Shown here piece by piece: positions 44,141 through 55,317 of a stretch of 64,000 nucleotides of DNA. Origin of the DNA: Hydractinia symbiolongicarpus (lineage: Eukaryota; Cnidaria; Hydrozoa; Anthoathecata; Hydractiniidae). The notes under the pieces were generated by a model. It made no database searches, was not told the DNA's origin, and worked only from the letters and a program-made list of their open reading frames with translations. Numbering within the stretch: the stretch's first letter is position 1; each line of letters opens with the position of its first letter. The DNA is taken from positions 10,974,001 through 11,038,000 of the forward strand of contig NC_079889.1 in assembly GCF_029227915.1 (NCBI RefSeq), written 5' to 3'. The translations under genes were made by a program, and so were the position numbers.

Positions 44141-44170
44141 ACTTGTGTAGACACCTCGGGATCCCTTTAA
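44141..44170 (-). repeat. Right terminal inverted repeat plus TTAA of Kolobok element
   Basis: Exact inverted copy of the left end, followed by the second TTAA. Outside it the LINE sequence resumes. Confidence 0.93.
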
Positions 44171-44820
44171 TAACGTGTGGAACAAATGAAAATTTTCTTT
44201 TATCCAGCCTACTGTAAGGTTTCTATATCTTTTTTGAGTGTCCTTTTGTCAAATTGTCATATCCATTTATTATTTTTAATACTTCTATAAGATCAGCCCT
44301 TAATCTCCTCATATCTGCAGACATCAATTTACATTTCTTCATATGGTAGATGACCAATACCTGTCATCATTCAATACAAGTGTGTTTTTCAGTATTATTT
44401 TCTTCTACTAGCTTTCGGCTGTAAACAGCAGCCATGATCACGTATGAGAAATTACAGATCTGTTCTGTCTATATATAGACAAGTTTCAAGATCATTAGGA
44501 AAAAACAAAAACTATATAACAACTTTTATCATCTTCGTAAATATTCTCTGGACCTTTTCTATGTTGTTAATGTCTTTTTGCAGGAATGGTCTCCATGATT
44601 GTATGCTGTATTCAACATGAGGTCTCAATAGGGATTTGTATAATATACACAAGTTTCTTTTGGTTTTGCATTCAAACGTTCATTTGATGACACCCAAGGT
44701 TCTGTTTGCTTTTGACACAGCTTCTGCACATTGCTTCCTAAAATTCATAGTTGCATCAACATACACACCAAGGTCTTTTTCTACTTCTGCAGGTCTTTTT
44801 CTACTTTTTCTACTTCTTTA

Positions 44821-45184
44821 GTGGCGCCGTAGATTAGTGGTTATAGCTCTCGTACTCTGTGCGGGAGACCGGGGTTCGATTTCTCTTGACGGCGATTCAA
44901 CATGGGCGAGTGAATGTTACCATAGCCCCGGGTTAACCCAAGCCATGTGAGGGAAATTGGGAAGATGGCACACTGTGTGGGCCGTTGGATGTTGCCGGGA
45001 GTTGTCTAGTAGAGCGCGGGCTCTAATTGGGTCTGCGTAGCTCAAAATGAGCATTAAATACTCTAGGACTCTCCATCTACGCCATGGCCCCTCCTGGAAA
45101 TAATAGACAGGGTATATCCCTCGATATTTGTGAGGCTAGCCATGTAAAATATGCACATCTATCTATCTATCTATCTATCTATCT
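44821..45184 (+). repeat. tRNA-derived SINE (family 1), full-length copy
   Basis: The head has an A box (TAGATTAGTGGTTATAGC) and a B box (GGGGTTCGATTTC). A body with CCCGGGTTAACCCAAGCC follows, then a tail of about six ATCT units. It is inserted in the LINE remnant. It is nearly identical to the inverted copy at 45582-45935. Confidence 0.9.
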
Positions 45185-45581
45185 GCAGCCTCAACTAGGT
45201 GGTTATCAATATAGTACTTTATGGTATTGATTGTTCCACCCAATGCGTAGACATTTACATTTAATAAAATTGAAAAGCATACACCAGTCTTTTGACCAAT
45301 TAAACATAATTTAAAGATCATTTTGTAGTTGATCTCTATCACTTTTGTTTTTTCACAAATTTGTAAACATGAGGAAATAAAGTATATAAATTAAAAAAGT
45401 ATATATAATAAAAAAATTTGAGGTATCTATAAATAAAAAACTTGCTATGCATTTTGAATCAACAAAACGGGACTTTTCATCTACAATATAAAAATATTTG
45501 TTTAACAGTTGGTGTCCAGTATGAATATGAACAAAATCAGCAGGTTCAGTTAGTCATTTTCAATTTGTTTATGACTTTAGA

Positions 45582-45935
45582 GATAGATAGATAGATAGAT
45601 GTGCATATTTTACATGGCTAGCCTCACAAATATCGAGGGATATACCCTGTCTATTATTTCCAGGAGGGGCCATGGCTTAGATGGAGAGTCCTAGAGTATT
45701 TAATGCTCATTTTGAGCGACCCAGACCCAATTAGGGCCCGCGCTCTACTAGACAACTCCCGGCAACATCCAACGGCCCACACAGTGTGCCATCTTCCCAA
45801 TTTCCCTCACATGGCTTGGGTTAACCCGGGGCTATGGTAACATTCACTCGCCCATGTTGAATCGCCGTCAAGAGGAATCGAACCCCGGTCTCCCGCACAG
45901 AGTACGAGAGCTATAACCACTAATCTACGGCGCCA
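45582..45935 (-). repeat. tRNA-derived SINE (family 1), inverted full-length copy
   Basis: Same element as 44821-45184 in the opposite direction, 397 bp away, with (AGAT)n at its left end and the tRNA-like head at the right. The promoter boxes are intact by eye. Confidence 0.9.
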
Positions 45936-46916
45936 GAGTAAATTCAATGACAAGGTGTTGTCATAAAAAAAACATACAAGCCACATGGCAAGGTTTAATT
46001 TTCTTTGTTCTGCCTCAAAACACCTATAAGTCATCCATGTACGTTATATGCAGCACTTATTTGACTTGGTTGCTCAATTATATGCCCCAAGGTAGGAAAG
46101 GTTATTTAATCATTTTGTGTCACAATTACAGCAGACATCCCCGGGAACAAAAATCGATGTCCTGGGTCGCTCCACCCCTAACATAGATTTTGTTCCAGGG
46201 GCTGTCCAGGGTTGTTTTTTAAACCAAAATTTACCATAGACTTATTTAGGGATATTTGTCTGTCCACCCTTGTCACTTACGCTGATACTTTTTAAGAAGA
46301 TTAACGTGTGAATGGGGACAGTATTATCACGGTGAAGCAAAATATGAACCGCTGAAACATCCTGGTTCTGTGATCCACATCTTAATTTCTTAATAAATTT
46401 AAGAGAATTTAGAATACTGAGAAACAAAGGTTTATTACTTTCTTCTTCAACTTTATTTATGGTGATCAAAATTGATGGTAAAATTTGCCAAATCCACCAA
46501 ATCTTCTGTACAACCATCTTATTGCTCATATGGTATGGTCACATTAACTTTCTTCCAGCCTATTCTCAGTAAGAGGAATGTTTGTACTAACCTTTCTACG
46601 CTATAGCCTTTTGTACTGGCATCACAATAAGGCAGCCGTTACACCAAGTTTACTCTTGGAGACGATATGAAAATTTATTTTGGGTCTCCTGCCTGTTAGG
46701 GCATATTCGAGTTAATCAATTTACCCGAAAATGAAATTTTAAGGTTTAAAAAATTTATTATGGCTAAATCTTATCTTGGATCCATGTATAGCCCACCTTA
46801 GCAGACTGTGAAAAACACATTTTGCTATGATTTGTAAGCGGCCAGACCTCAGCTTCCCCCCCCAAAAAAAAAATCTTTATTTTGTATGTATTTCTAGAAT
46901 GTATTCTTTTCTTTAG
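45936..46916. other. Non-coding interval before RPS11 exon 2
   Basis: Nothing coding was recognised. If 38022 is the first exon of RPS11, this is intron 1; if not, a first exon and promoter should lie here, but I could not find one. Confidence 0.4.
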
Positions 46917-47964
46917 ACTGAGAGAGCCTATCAAAAACAAGGTCCCATCTTTCAAAATAAAAAGAGGGTAGTTGGTAAGGCAGCCAAAACCAAAGAACAG
47001 CGCTTCACCAAATCAGTTGGCTTGGGATTCAAAACACCCAGAGAGGTAATTTCATGTTCTTCTATTTGTGCTTTTTTAAATAAATGGGAAATAATTTGTT
47101 GCTTTTAGGCAGGGTATCCACCTATGACCTTTTTTCCTGTCATTTCTTGATGAGGCAAGGGGAAAATAGAATTCTTGTGGTTGTGTGTATGAAACTGCAT
47201 GAATACGTATAGTTGTTTTTTTAGAGAACAAAATACAGGTGCAGAAAACTACAGTTTTTTGTGAATAAAACAGCTCTATTTTTGTTAACTTTTTAGGCAA
47301 TAGAAGGAACCTACATTGACAAAAAATGTCCATTTACTGGAAACGTGAGCATTCGTGGACGTATTCTGACTGGCGTTGTACGTAGCACAAAAATGAAGAG
47401 AACAATCGTCATTCGACGTGATTACTTACATTACATTAAAAAATACCAAAGATATGAAAAACGACACAAAAATTTATCTGCTCATATGTCGCCGTGTTTT
47501 CGGTATGTATTTGTATTTCTTCTGTTACGCTTAATACTTGTGTAATACCAAATAAAAGGGACAAGAAACAGGTAACACAAAAAGACCACCCCACCTGTTG
47601 TTTGTTTTGTGACCTACTCTCTTGCCCTCAAGACGATATTCGCGACGATTTTTCTGCGAAAAGTAGAAACCAATCCAACTTTTCGTCATGACGAAAATCG
47701 CGACAAATCAAATTTGAGTATCGAAGACGATCGTCGTAAAAATCGTCCCGTGGAGATTCGCCTTTATATACTCAAGTTCTTGTTACATAATTGTAACTGT
47801 TTTGCTTGATTTACTGAAATTCAATTTTTTTTCATTTTAGTGATGTAAGCTTAGGTGATTTGGTGACCGTTGGACAATGTCGACCTCTGAGTAAAACAGT
47901 GCGATTCAACGTCTTAAAGGTAGCCAAATCAAACGCTGCGAAGAAAAGTTTTGAGAAATTTTAA
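46917..47964 (+). CDS. RPS11: Ribosomal protein S11 (uS17), exons 2-4
   Basis: Small-subunit ribosomal protein of the uS17 family. Exons 46917-47045, 47297-47502 and 47841-47964 are in phase. Blocks [69 protein letters not shown]-like [14 protein letters not shown], and KSFEKF at the stop. With a four-residue first exon the protein would be 156 residues (human 158). The first coding exon is not certain; the best candidate is at 38022. No interruption was seen, as expected for an essential gene. Confidence 0.95.
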
Positions 47965-49571
47965 AGTTAAATGACAACAATGTGCTCATATTTCTTGTTT
48001 TCTTGTCTTAACCTTCGGTGGTAGGGAATCATAACGAGTATAGCAAAACAAAAAGAAAGCGGTCCTCCTTGATGTTAACCTCGTTAAACTGCGATAACGT
48101 TCTTATTTAATATCCACCTAAGCGGATTTTCGCGTCGTTTTACCCTCGCCCTTGTTAAATAACATCACATATATTAAATATCTACTCCGAGATTATAAGA
48201 AAGCAGGTTATGCGCCGGGTGTCCCGAATGTTTTCAGGAAGGGTCTGGGTTAACAAAAAACTTCAGAATTTAGTTGGCCAGAACATTATTCCATTCGACC
48301 TGCCTTCCCTGCTTATTAATACCGTAATAAATCGTACAAACGCTCTTGTTTACTGAATTTTTGACTTGGGCGCTTAGGTATGAGCACTTGACAACATATC
48401 ACGGTATTCGAAGTAAACCTTAGAAATTCAAGCAGGTATATTGGGAGGCGGGATGATTTATGCGTGTGACGTCAAAGTAGTATTTTCAAGAAAAAAACAT
48501 TAAAGAAGTTTAAAAAACTCAGAATTGTGATGGGTGAAGACCATAAAAACACCAACCTCGTTCCCAGGGCATTTTACCTTGTTGATAAAGCTGATAGATA
48601 GTTGGCCACTCCGAAATAATGGCTCAGGGGCCACAAGACCCTGGGGACGAGGATGTAAAAACACATAACGTTTAGCGCAAGTCTAATCCGTGCAATAAAA
48701 ATGTAATTCTTTAATCTTGATTGAAATTATACTGTGTTCAAATCGTCTCTCAATGGTATGTGGCGGAAATATTAGAGAACGTAGATACTGTACAAACTCG
48801 ATAGACATGCAACAACTGTGCATGCAGGTTTACCAAGAACCTCGATCCCAGGGACTAATTATAATACAGGGAGAGTGGTTGAAAGCTAGTTAAAAACGGT
48901 TAATAATGATTGCTATAGGCGTTGCTACGCGCTTAAACATGCATTTCGTCAGTGAAAGACTAAAAATGCGGGTTTTTCAGTCGACCTTGGCTAAAAATAA
49001 TCATATTTAGTCAAAGTCGATTGAATCTTATATTTTTTGGAAATTTTGAATTTTCTGAGGGGGTTCACACCTAAGGTACACGGTGAAATCACAATCCCTG
49101 TGCCTCTAGAAGTGCCACCAACATCCATCCTCTCCTGCACTTGCACACCATGCAGTAGCCGCTCTATGTTGTTTAACGGCTGCAATGTTTTTCATTTTTG
49201 TCCAGGATTTTCATACTTTACACTTTTTTTAAAAGCTTTTCTAAGTAAAATTTAGAAAGTTAATTTTCATCGGCAATATAACAATACTAAACTAATACGA
49301 AGTAAATGAGTATATATAAAAAAGTAAAAATATTTTCCATATAGCAAAACTATGCACTGCACGATAATTTTACATAATTTTACATAATTTTGTCCATCTT
49401 TGATTCCGGCGCAATTTAACGTCATATTTTTTATATTCGAAAATCGTGGATACTATGTTTGGCGTCATTTGACGTCATATTTATATACACCGTACCTCAA
49501 CTTAACAGAGTAACAATGTCGGTTAAACTGATATATCCAACATAAAGAAATGAGCGCACTGCGATTGTATT
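47965..49571. other. Interval between RPS11 and the K+ channel gene
   Basis: No gene was recognised. It holds a CCTCGT-type MITE (48553-48655) and a half-copy near 48838. The channel gene's promoter is expected in 49300-49570; nothing distinctive stands out there. Confidence 0.5.
48553..48655. mobile_element. CCTCGT-type MITE
   Basis: CAACCTCGTTCCCAGGGC and CCCTGGGGACGAGGATG are inverted ends. The interior GGCTCAGGGGCCACAAGACC matches the copy at 58233-58317. Confidence 0.8.
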
Positions 49572-52525
49572 ATGGAAAGTCATGACACCATAGAAGGAAC
49601 GAGCACGATATCTGCACTAAAGACTACTGTCACACCGCTTTATATAAATAGCCACCGAAAGCTTTACATTAACATTTGTGGTCAAAAGTTTGAGTTGCTA
49701 CGAGATACGATACTAAAGTATCCTTCTACGAGACTTGGAAAAATTGTTTTGGGAAAGAGATTGTCATGCTCAAAAGGTGTTGCATCAAGCACACTTTACG
49801 ATGGGTACGATAAAATTAAAAACGAGTTGTATTTCGAGCGGGACCCATCTTGTTTCCATTTAGTTATCGCATATTATGTCACAGGGCTACTTCATGTACC
49901 CCGACATGTTTGCATCGAAATGTTTCAGTATGAAATCGAATATTGGGGCATTCCCTTCAACCTGGAAAGCTGTTGCCAAGCCTACCACCAACAAGAATGG
50001 GACGTAGTTGAAACTATGAAGAAAACAAACAAATTATTCGAAGAACGAGCTAAAAAAGCTACCTTGGATGAATGCTTGGGATCGTCAATAAATTTACGGC
50101 CTGAAAGTCGTTGGAGTGTGTGGAAACGTAAAACATGGGATTTGTTCGAAAACCACGACTCATCAAAAGCTGCAACTGTATGTATAATCACAGTTTTTTC
50201 GTGTGCAACCTGTGTGTAGACTTAACCTCGATTCCAGGGCCTTTTGTTTCTTTTCGTATATCCGACAGCAAGCAGCGTCGGTGAGAGACAAATATACCTG
50301 GGGACAAAGTTGGTGTGAACTGTCAAAATTGTTTAGCTCTAGAAACAAATATTGTGAATTTCATGGCTGCGCCATTTTCAACTCTCAATATTATGGTGCC
50401 GTTACTTAGTGGTTATAACTCTTCCACTTTTGCGAGAAACCAAAGTTCGTTTTCCCTTGACGGTGATTCAATATAGGCGAGTGAATGTTACCCTAGCCTC
50501 GGGATAACCCAAGCCATGTGAGGGAGATTTGGGGAGATTGCACACTTTATGGGGCGTTGGATGTTGCAGGGAGTTGTCTGGTAAAGCGCGGGCCCTAATT
50601 GGGTCTGTTTAGCTACAAATGACCAATAAATACTGTAGGACTCCTTTATTTTGGTCCCTCCTGGAAATAATATGCAGGGTATATCCCTCGATATTTGTGA
50701 GGCTAGCCATGTAAAATACGCACATCTATCTATCTATTCGTGGAAAATTTCTTCTCGTGAAATATATCAAAATCAGCCATAGTTTTAACAAAAATTGATA
50801 CTTTTTGTATAAAATGGTTTGGAATTTAGGTATTAAAAGAGGATAGATGGATTAAAAAATAGGATAGGAATTATAAAAAAAATTCTGAATGTAAGATTAT
50901 TGTCTTTAGTCGTTTTTAAAAATTAATTCCTGCGAAAAAGGTTTGTAAGCACTTCATTTGCAAACCTTTTTTCGCGAGTTTGCCTTATCGCTTGGATTGT
51001 TGCATAATCAGTTCACGTTTGAAGTGTAAAAATATTAGTAGGCACAGCTCTTCAAGTATGCAATATTTAGGTAGTCAACCTCGTCTCCAGGGCTTTTTTC
51101 TCTTTCTAAAAATTTGGGAAGATAAGACAGTGCAACTGTACTTTTTAAACGAAGGAGAAAGAGGGTGGAGAGTGTAGCTTTGGCGAACACTAAACAAAAG
51201 GGTGGTGTTATTGAGAAGATTCAGCGTACTAAATGCGTCACGGAAAATTTTTCTTCGCGAACCTTCTTCACCCTATTTGTTGAAAATTTCCGTAAAGAAC
51301 GAACAAAGTTATTTCTCATGTCATGTCTTTCCCAAATAAGGAATTTAATCTCCAATCTCCAAGGCACGATGTTTACCTACTTCACTTCACAAGACAAACT
51401 TAAACAACACTCCGATGTCACAAAACCACTAGCAAGTGAGCAAAATAAAAAAAAATAAACACAAGCAACCTTGTCCCCCCTCCCCCGCCCCGCCTATTTC
51501 CCACCTAGTTGTGGAACTTGTCTTTATACTAGCGTTAGTTGCACTATAAAACTAGCTTGGATTATACAATTCATTTTCTTTTTATTCTATTTTAGGTTGT
51601 GTCTTTTATCTCATCCTTCATGGTCATAATCTCTACGATAACACTTTGTGTGAACACGCACCCGGACGTTCAAGTAACACTGTCCGATGGTACGAAAACG
51701 GATAACCCGAATCTCCTAATTATCGAGATCATTTGCATCTTTTGGTTCACACTGGAATATCTATCTCGAGCCATAGCATGTCCGAACAAAAAGCAATTTC
51801 TTAAGTCTGTTTTAAATGCCATCGACTTGTTAGCAATTATGCCATTCTATATCGGAATTATAATCGAAACTTTGCATGGAGGTGTCGACGAAAATTTTAC
51901 TGACGTACGTCGATTTGTGCAGGCGTTACGAATCTTCCGTATCGTTCGTATTTTTAAAGTAGCACGCCACTCGACCGGCTTGCAAGTGCTCGGTTACACC
52001 GTTAAAAATAGCAGCTCGGAACTAGGACTTTTATTTATGTTACTAATTATGGGTATGACGTTATTTTCCTGTCTTGTGTATTACGCAGAACAAGATGAAA
52101 AAGATACAAAATTCGAAAGTATCATTGCAGCGTTTTGGTGGGCTATCATCACCATGACAACAGTTGGTTATGGCGACATGTATCCGAAAACGCCGTTAGG
52201 TCAAATAATCGGCAGTATGTGTTGCGTGTCGGGAATTATATTCATAGCGTTACCTATTCCGACGATCGTTAGCAATTTTTCGGCGTTTTATAAAGATCAT
52301 ATGAACAAGGAAAAGTTAAGCAAACTCTATACAATGGCCGACGATGATGTTGAATCGGAAAATGGGAGTGATGTTATCATAAAGGATTCTAAGGATTCGC
52401 TTTTTCATGTAAACACAATCCCGCAACCGAAGCTCAGCATGGCTCAATTAGAACGACATGGACACTACCGACGCCGTATGTCACGCCTTAGCACTGTCGG
52501 AGCTTTACCAGAAGAAACCGTGTAA
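49572..52525 (+). CDS. Shab/Kv2-type voltage-gated potassium channel
   Basis: Two exons, 49572-50177 and 51596-52525, give 511 residues in phase 0. The N-terminal T1/BTB tetramerisation domain (about 30-140) has a Zn-binding pattern HVPRHVC...ESCC, as in non-Shaker Kv channels. Six membrane segments follow. S4 (about 307-325) reads RRFVQALRIFRIVRIFKVAR with regularly spaced Arg/Lys. The pore has TMTTVGYGDMYP (selectivity filter about 391-396) and S6 has ALPIPTIV (the gating PxP bend). ARHSTGLQVLG and the short S3-S4 link favour the Shab subfamily over Shaker, Shal and Shaw. It should carry delayed-rectifier K+ current in excitable cells. The C-terminus is short (about 80 residues after S6). 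The intron (1.4 kb) carries a SINE and MITE relics. Confidence 0.93.
50223..50312. mobile_element. CCTCGA/T-type MITE in channel intron
   Basis: AACCTCGATTCCAGGGCC at the left and CCTGGGGACAAAGTTGG at the right, with an inner ATCCGACAGC/GCGTCGG arm pair. It lies 45 bp inside the 5' splice site. Confidence 0.65.
50394..50738 (+). repeat. tRNA-derived SINE (family 1), diverged copy
   Basis: Same order of blocks as 44821-45184 but with more substitutions. The B box is degraded (AAAGTTCGTTTTC) and the tail is (ATCT)n. It lies in the K+ channel intron, sense to the gene. Confidence 0.88.
50931..50976. repeat. Short inverted repeat in channel intron
   Basis: TGCGAAAAAGGTTTG and CAAACCTTTTTTCGCG face each other across a short loop. 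It is a likely MITE remnant. Confidence 0.5.
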
Positions 52526-53493
52526 TTGTAGTTCCTAAAAATATTTTCGATTAATTATATTGGTTTTTTTTGGGTCTGCCCGTCCTTTTTATACCACATT
52601 GCGTACGTCTCGCTACTTGAGGTACCATTTTGCGTAACAGACAAACGTATACGGGTATTATAATATAGACTAGTCGTTGCCCGTGGAAAAATCCACGGGT
52701 TCGCCCGTCCTTTATATTTACCCGTCGCAACAAAGTGGATAAAAATATATCGCATTTGATATTCGTGTTTCCGTAACATCATTTTCTAACTAAGCGCGGA
52801 ATCCGCGCAGAGACAGACAGACGACAGCTATTATTAAAGAGATAATATACCATGGACTTAGTAGGCATCAAAGCCCTGAACCATAGCAAGAATAAACTAT
52901 TCAGAAGAACCGTTAGGAGAGATTCTGCGATATCCCCCCTGAACCCTTAGACTTCTGGACTGCATAAATTTAATGGATTTACCACAGCTACGGTCAACCC
53001 AGGCCATATGAAGAAAATTGGGTAGACAATGCCAGTATATAACTAATGTATATATTCAGAACACAGGACCAACATTGATAACAGTGTTCCCAACGGTGGA
53101 ATGGCTATATCCCGTATAAATGTTCGCTTTTTAATAATAATATTAAAAAGCAGTTTATTCTTGTTGTTAATCAAGTAGATGATTAAAAAGTCTTGATGTT
53201 TTATGCTCCAATCTATCACAAAATAATGTCGAACACAACACGCATTCGAGAAAGCTGAAGGATCTAAGACTTCAATGTAACAAAAGGCGATGCATGGAGT
53301 TCACTTCAGACGAATACTTAGATCGCTATCCTTGCTTATCACAGCCTTTTTTGTTGTAGCTCGAGTATTTCTTTCTCAGGGAAATATTTTATTAACCACT
53401 ATAGTTTATGCAAGTTAATGTTTACAAAGAAAACATCTATGCAAATAAAAGTCTATAAGGTGCTAATGTAACATAAATTTATCAGGCGCCTTT
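52526..53493. other. Interval between K+ channel and secreted-factor genes
   Basis: No gene was recognised. It holds two hairpin-headed repeat copies (52572-52645 without the head; 52668-52835 with CCCGTGGAAAAATCCACGGG) and a family-2 SINE 3' part (about 53070-53152, GATAACAGTGTTCCCAAC then TAA-rich tail). The two genes are convergent here. Confidence 0.6.
52668..52835 (+). repeat. Hairpin-headed repeat copy
   Basis: CTAGTCGTTGCCCGTGG then AAAAATCCACGGG form a perfect 7-bp stem (CCCGTGG/CCACGGG). The copy ends in GACAGACAGACGACAG, a small ACAG tract that is expanded at 60956. Confidence 0.7.
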
Positions 53494-55317
53494 TCATACA
53501 AATCTTTCTATCAATCCACCTTTAAGCGCTTGACATGAACAACAGGTACGAATTTTCTGGCGATATTTCGACCATTCTCCAAGACGGTTCAAACCTACTT
53601 CGTTTGTATCCCTTCGAAACTCAAGAAGGACGTAGTTTTGGTAACACCTTCCTTGACGTGTCAAGCAAGTTGTATCTCTGTCGCAAATAATTTCATTTAT
53701 AAAGCGCGGGAATCTAAAAAAAAAATATTTAACATCAACCACGTGTTCTTTTTTATCATCCAGATGTGTGTAACTGAAACGAAAGTATATATTGTCTGGT
53801 GTTACAAGAAGTTAATGCACAAAATGTTTGGAAGTTGGACCTATGAAATTAGCAAAAACACAACCCCGTCCCCAGGCCAATTTTGCGCTTTTTTGATATC
53901 CGAGACGGCGCGGACATTAAAAAAGCGAAAAATTGGACTGGGAACGAGGTTGCAAGAACAGTTTCTATACTGATTTATCTGTCTGACAAACGGATTTTTT
54001 AAAGTCGTGTTTAAAACATTTTATAGAAGACCTAGATTATCATTATGTCACTTGGATTGGAACATATTGAGAGTTCAGCGCTACCTCGTCCCCAGGGGCT
54101 TTTTTCTTTTTGACATTGTTTAGCCGTCAAGTAAGCGCTACCGACTTTGTCATAGGCAACAAACCCTGGGGACGAGGATAAGTCAAGTGCTCTTTTTCTT
54201 TTATACCGATGTTTCATTTAACGACCAATCTGACAAAACAGTTCGTCTTGCAGTCAGATACAGAAAGAAACAACAGGTCCTTGATTTATTCAGTCCATGC
54301 TATGATAACTTGACAGGAGAATACAGGAGAAGACGCACCTCGTCAATCCGCTGTAAAGAAGAGACAAAGTCCCTGGGAACGAGGTTGAGACAACATATTT
54401 AAATCATTAAAAAAAAACTTTAAAAATCACATTTTAAAACATTATATAAAGTCGGGTTTTCTTAATTTAGTTTCTCAGTTGTCCTTAAATATTTCTGTCT
54501 AGGATATTAATATTTGCAGTCTATTCTTTGCAACATGTAAGAATATCTTTCAACCTCGTCTTTCCTTTTCTCTTTCTAACAACGGTGAAAGAAAAAAAGC
54601 CCTGGAGATGAGGTTGTATATTTCTTATAACATTACCTTTCTTGTAGTAACTAAACTTTAATTTTTAAAATTGACACGTGCTTTTTCTTAGAACAACCTC
54701 GTTCCCATGCCGATAAAGTGTACTTACACGTTCTGTGGTAATGTAGTAGTAGCAGCACACATTTTACATAACCTCAAGTTGTTGTTAAGTGTAACTGTTC
54801 TCCGTTCGGAACAGCCCCTTATTTCTGTAACACTCCCGTCAGAATTTGTTGTCGTGGTCATACGCCGTACACGGTGATGTTCGTCTGAAGCTTGTTGTCT
54901 GGATGCTGTTTTATTATCGCAAGTGTAACTTGCAAATATATCTTGAAGCTCGAGTATTTTACAATCTGTATATTTTGGTAAAGTTTTATTCGCGCAAACT
55001 TCATAAGGCGGGCGCACGATCTCTTCAAGTAACATCTGGTTGGTAAAGTTATCTGCTTGCGGTCGCGTTATTGCAAACATGTCTGGGTTAACCGTTCGAG
55101 CGGCTTCAAAAATCCTTTTTACTTGATCTGCTGCTTTTTTCTGTCTCCTTGCTAGACTATTGTAACCATAATATTTGTAATATCGGTGTGCGTAAACCCG
55201 ACGGTAACTCCGACGGTAATTCTGATGACGGCGCAAATACTTGCTTGACGTTCCTTCGACGTATAGTGATAATATAAAGGAGACGCAGAAACCATACAGT
55301 AATAATGTGGAAAGATT
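53494..55317 (-). CDS. Secreted cysteine-rich factor precursor, probable cystine-knot cytokine
   Basis: Exons 55317-54728 and 53713-53494 join in phase (donor GT|GTAAGT, acceptor TTTTAG|A), giving 269 residues; the exon with the start ATG is missing upstream. The first residues, STLLLYGFCVSFILSLYVEG, look like a signal peptide. A basic/Tyr-rich region follows, then a propeptide and a furin site RVRR (about 149-152). The released C-terminal part (about 117 residues) has cysteines arranged as GCSERR, LCKMC, IICDRDTTC, GRC and CCSC, plus NVFPRFINEIIC and FRRD. This resembles IL-17, trunk/PTTH and noggin-type knots (hydrophobic-PR-x-I-x-E-x-x-C; final C-C-x-C), but I cannot assign one family. Membership in some cystine-knot superfamily is the inference. 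The intron is full of MITEs. Confidence 0.75.
53861..53952. mobile_element. CCTCGT-type MITE in secreted-factor intron
   Basis: CAACCCCGTCCCCAGGCC and ACTGGGAACGAGGTTG are inverted ends. It has inner CGCTTTTTTGATATCCGAG blocks, as in 10810-10924. Confidence 0.8.
54082..54179. mobile_element. CCTCGT-type MITE in secreted-factor intron
   Basis: TACCTCGTCCCCAGGGG and ACCCTGGGGACGAGGATA are inverted ends; the interior matches the copy at 8933-9052. Confidence 0.8.
54551..54616. mobile_element. Minimal CCTCGT-type MITE
   Basis: Only 66 bp: CAACCTCGTCTTTCC...CCCTGGAGATGAGGTTG with an inner TTCTCTTTC/GAAAGAAAA pair. It is among the shortest members seen here. Confidence 0.75.

Larger units (their letters stand above)
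39640..44166. mobile_element. Kolobok (T2-like) DNA transposon, apparently intact, two genes
   Basis: The element has perfect 26-bp inverted ends (39640-39665 and 44141-44166), starting AGGGATCCCGAGG. Each is bordered by TTAA (39636-39639, 44167-44170), fitting the TTAAAGGRR terminus of this superfamily. It carries two convergent spliced genes with no disrupting stops: a ballast-domain protein (plus) and a THAP/DDE transposase (minus). Identical ends and open frames suggest recent activity. The host LINE sequence reads through the TTAA, independently confirming the boundaries. Confidence 0.92.
39485..45345 (-). pseudogene. Decayed LINE (CR1/jockey-like reverse transcriptase 3' part), split by two insertions
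   Basis: Minus-strand remnants run from 45345 to 45186, then 44820 to 44171, then 39635 to about 39485. Recognisable blocks in order are NWSKDWCMLFNFIKCKCLRI (RT palm/thumb), EVEKDLGVYVDATMNF, LYKSLLRPHVEYSIQSW, DINNIEKVQRI, MRRLRADLIEVLKIINGYD, then across the Kolobok insertion PEEAVSATSINIFK. Several in-frame stops show it is dead. The first gap is a SINE (44821-45184). The second is the Kolobok element (39640-44166), at a TTAA through which the LINE frame continues exactly. Confidence 0.85.

Noticed and set aside
47503-47840. Intronic snoRNA in RPS11 (as in vertebrates)
   Set aside because: No C/D or H/ACA box pair in a plausible arrangement was found.
52572-52835. Extra coding exon after the K+ channel stop
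   Set aside because: The frame there comes from two copies of the hairpin-headed repeat.
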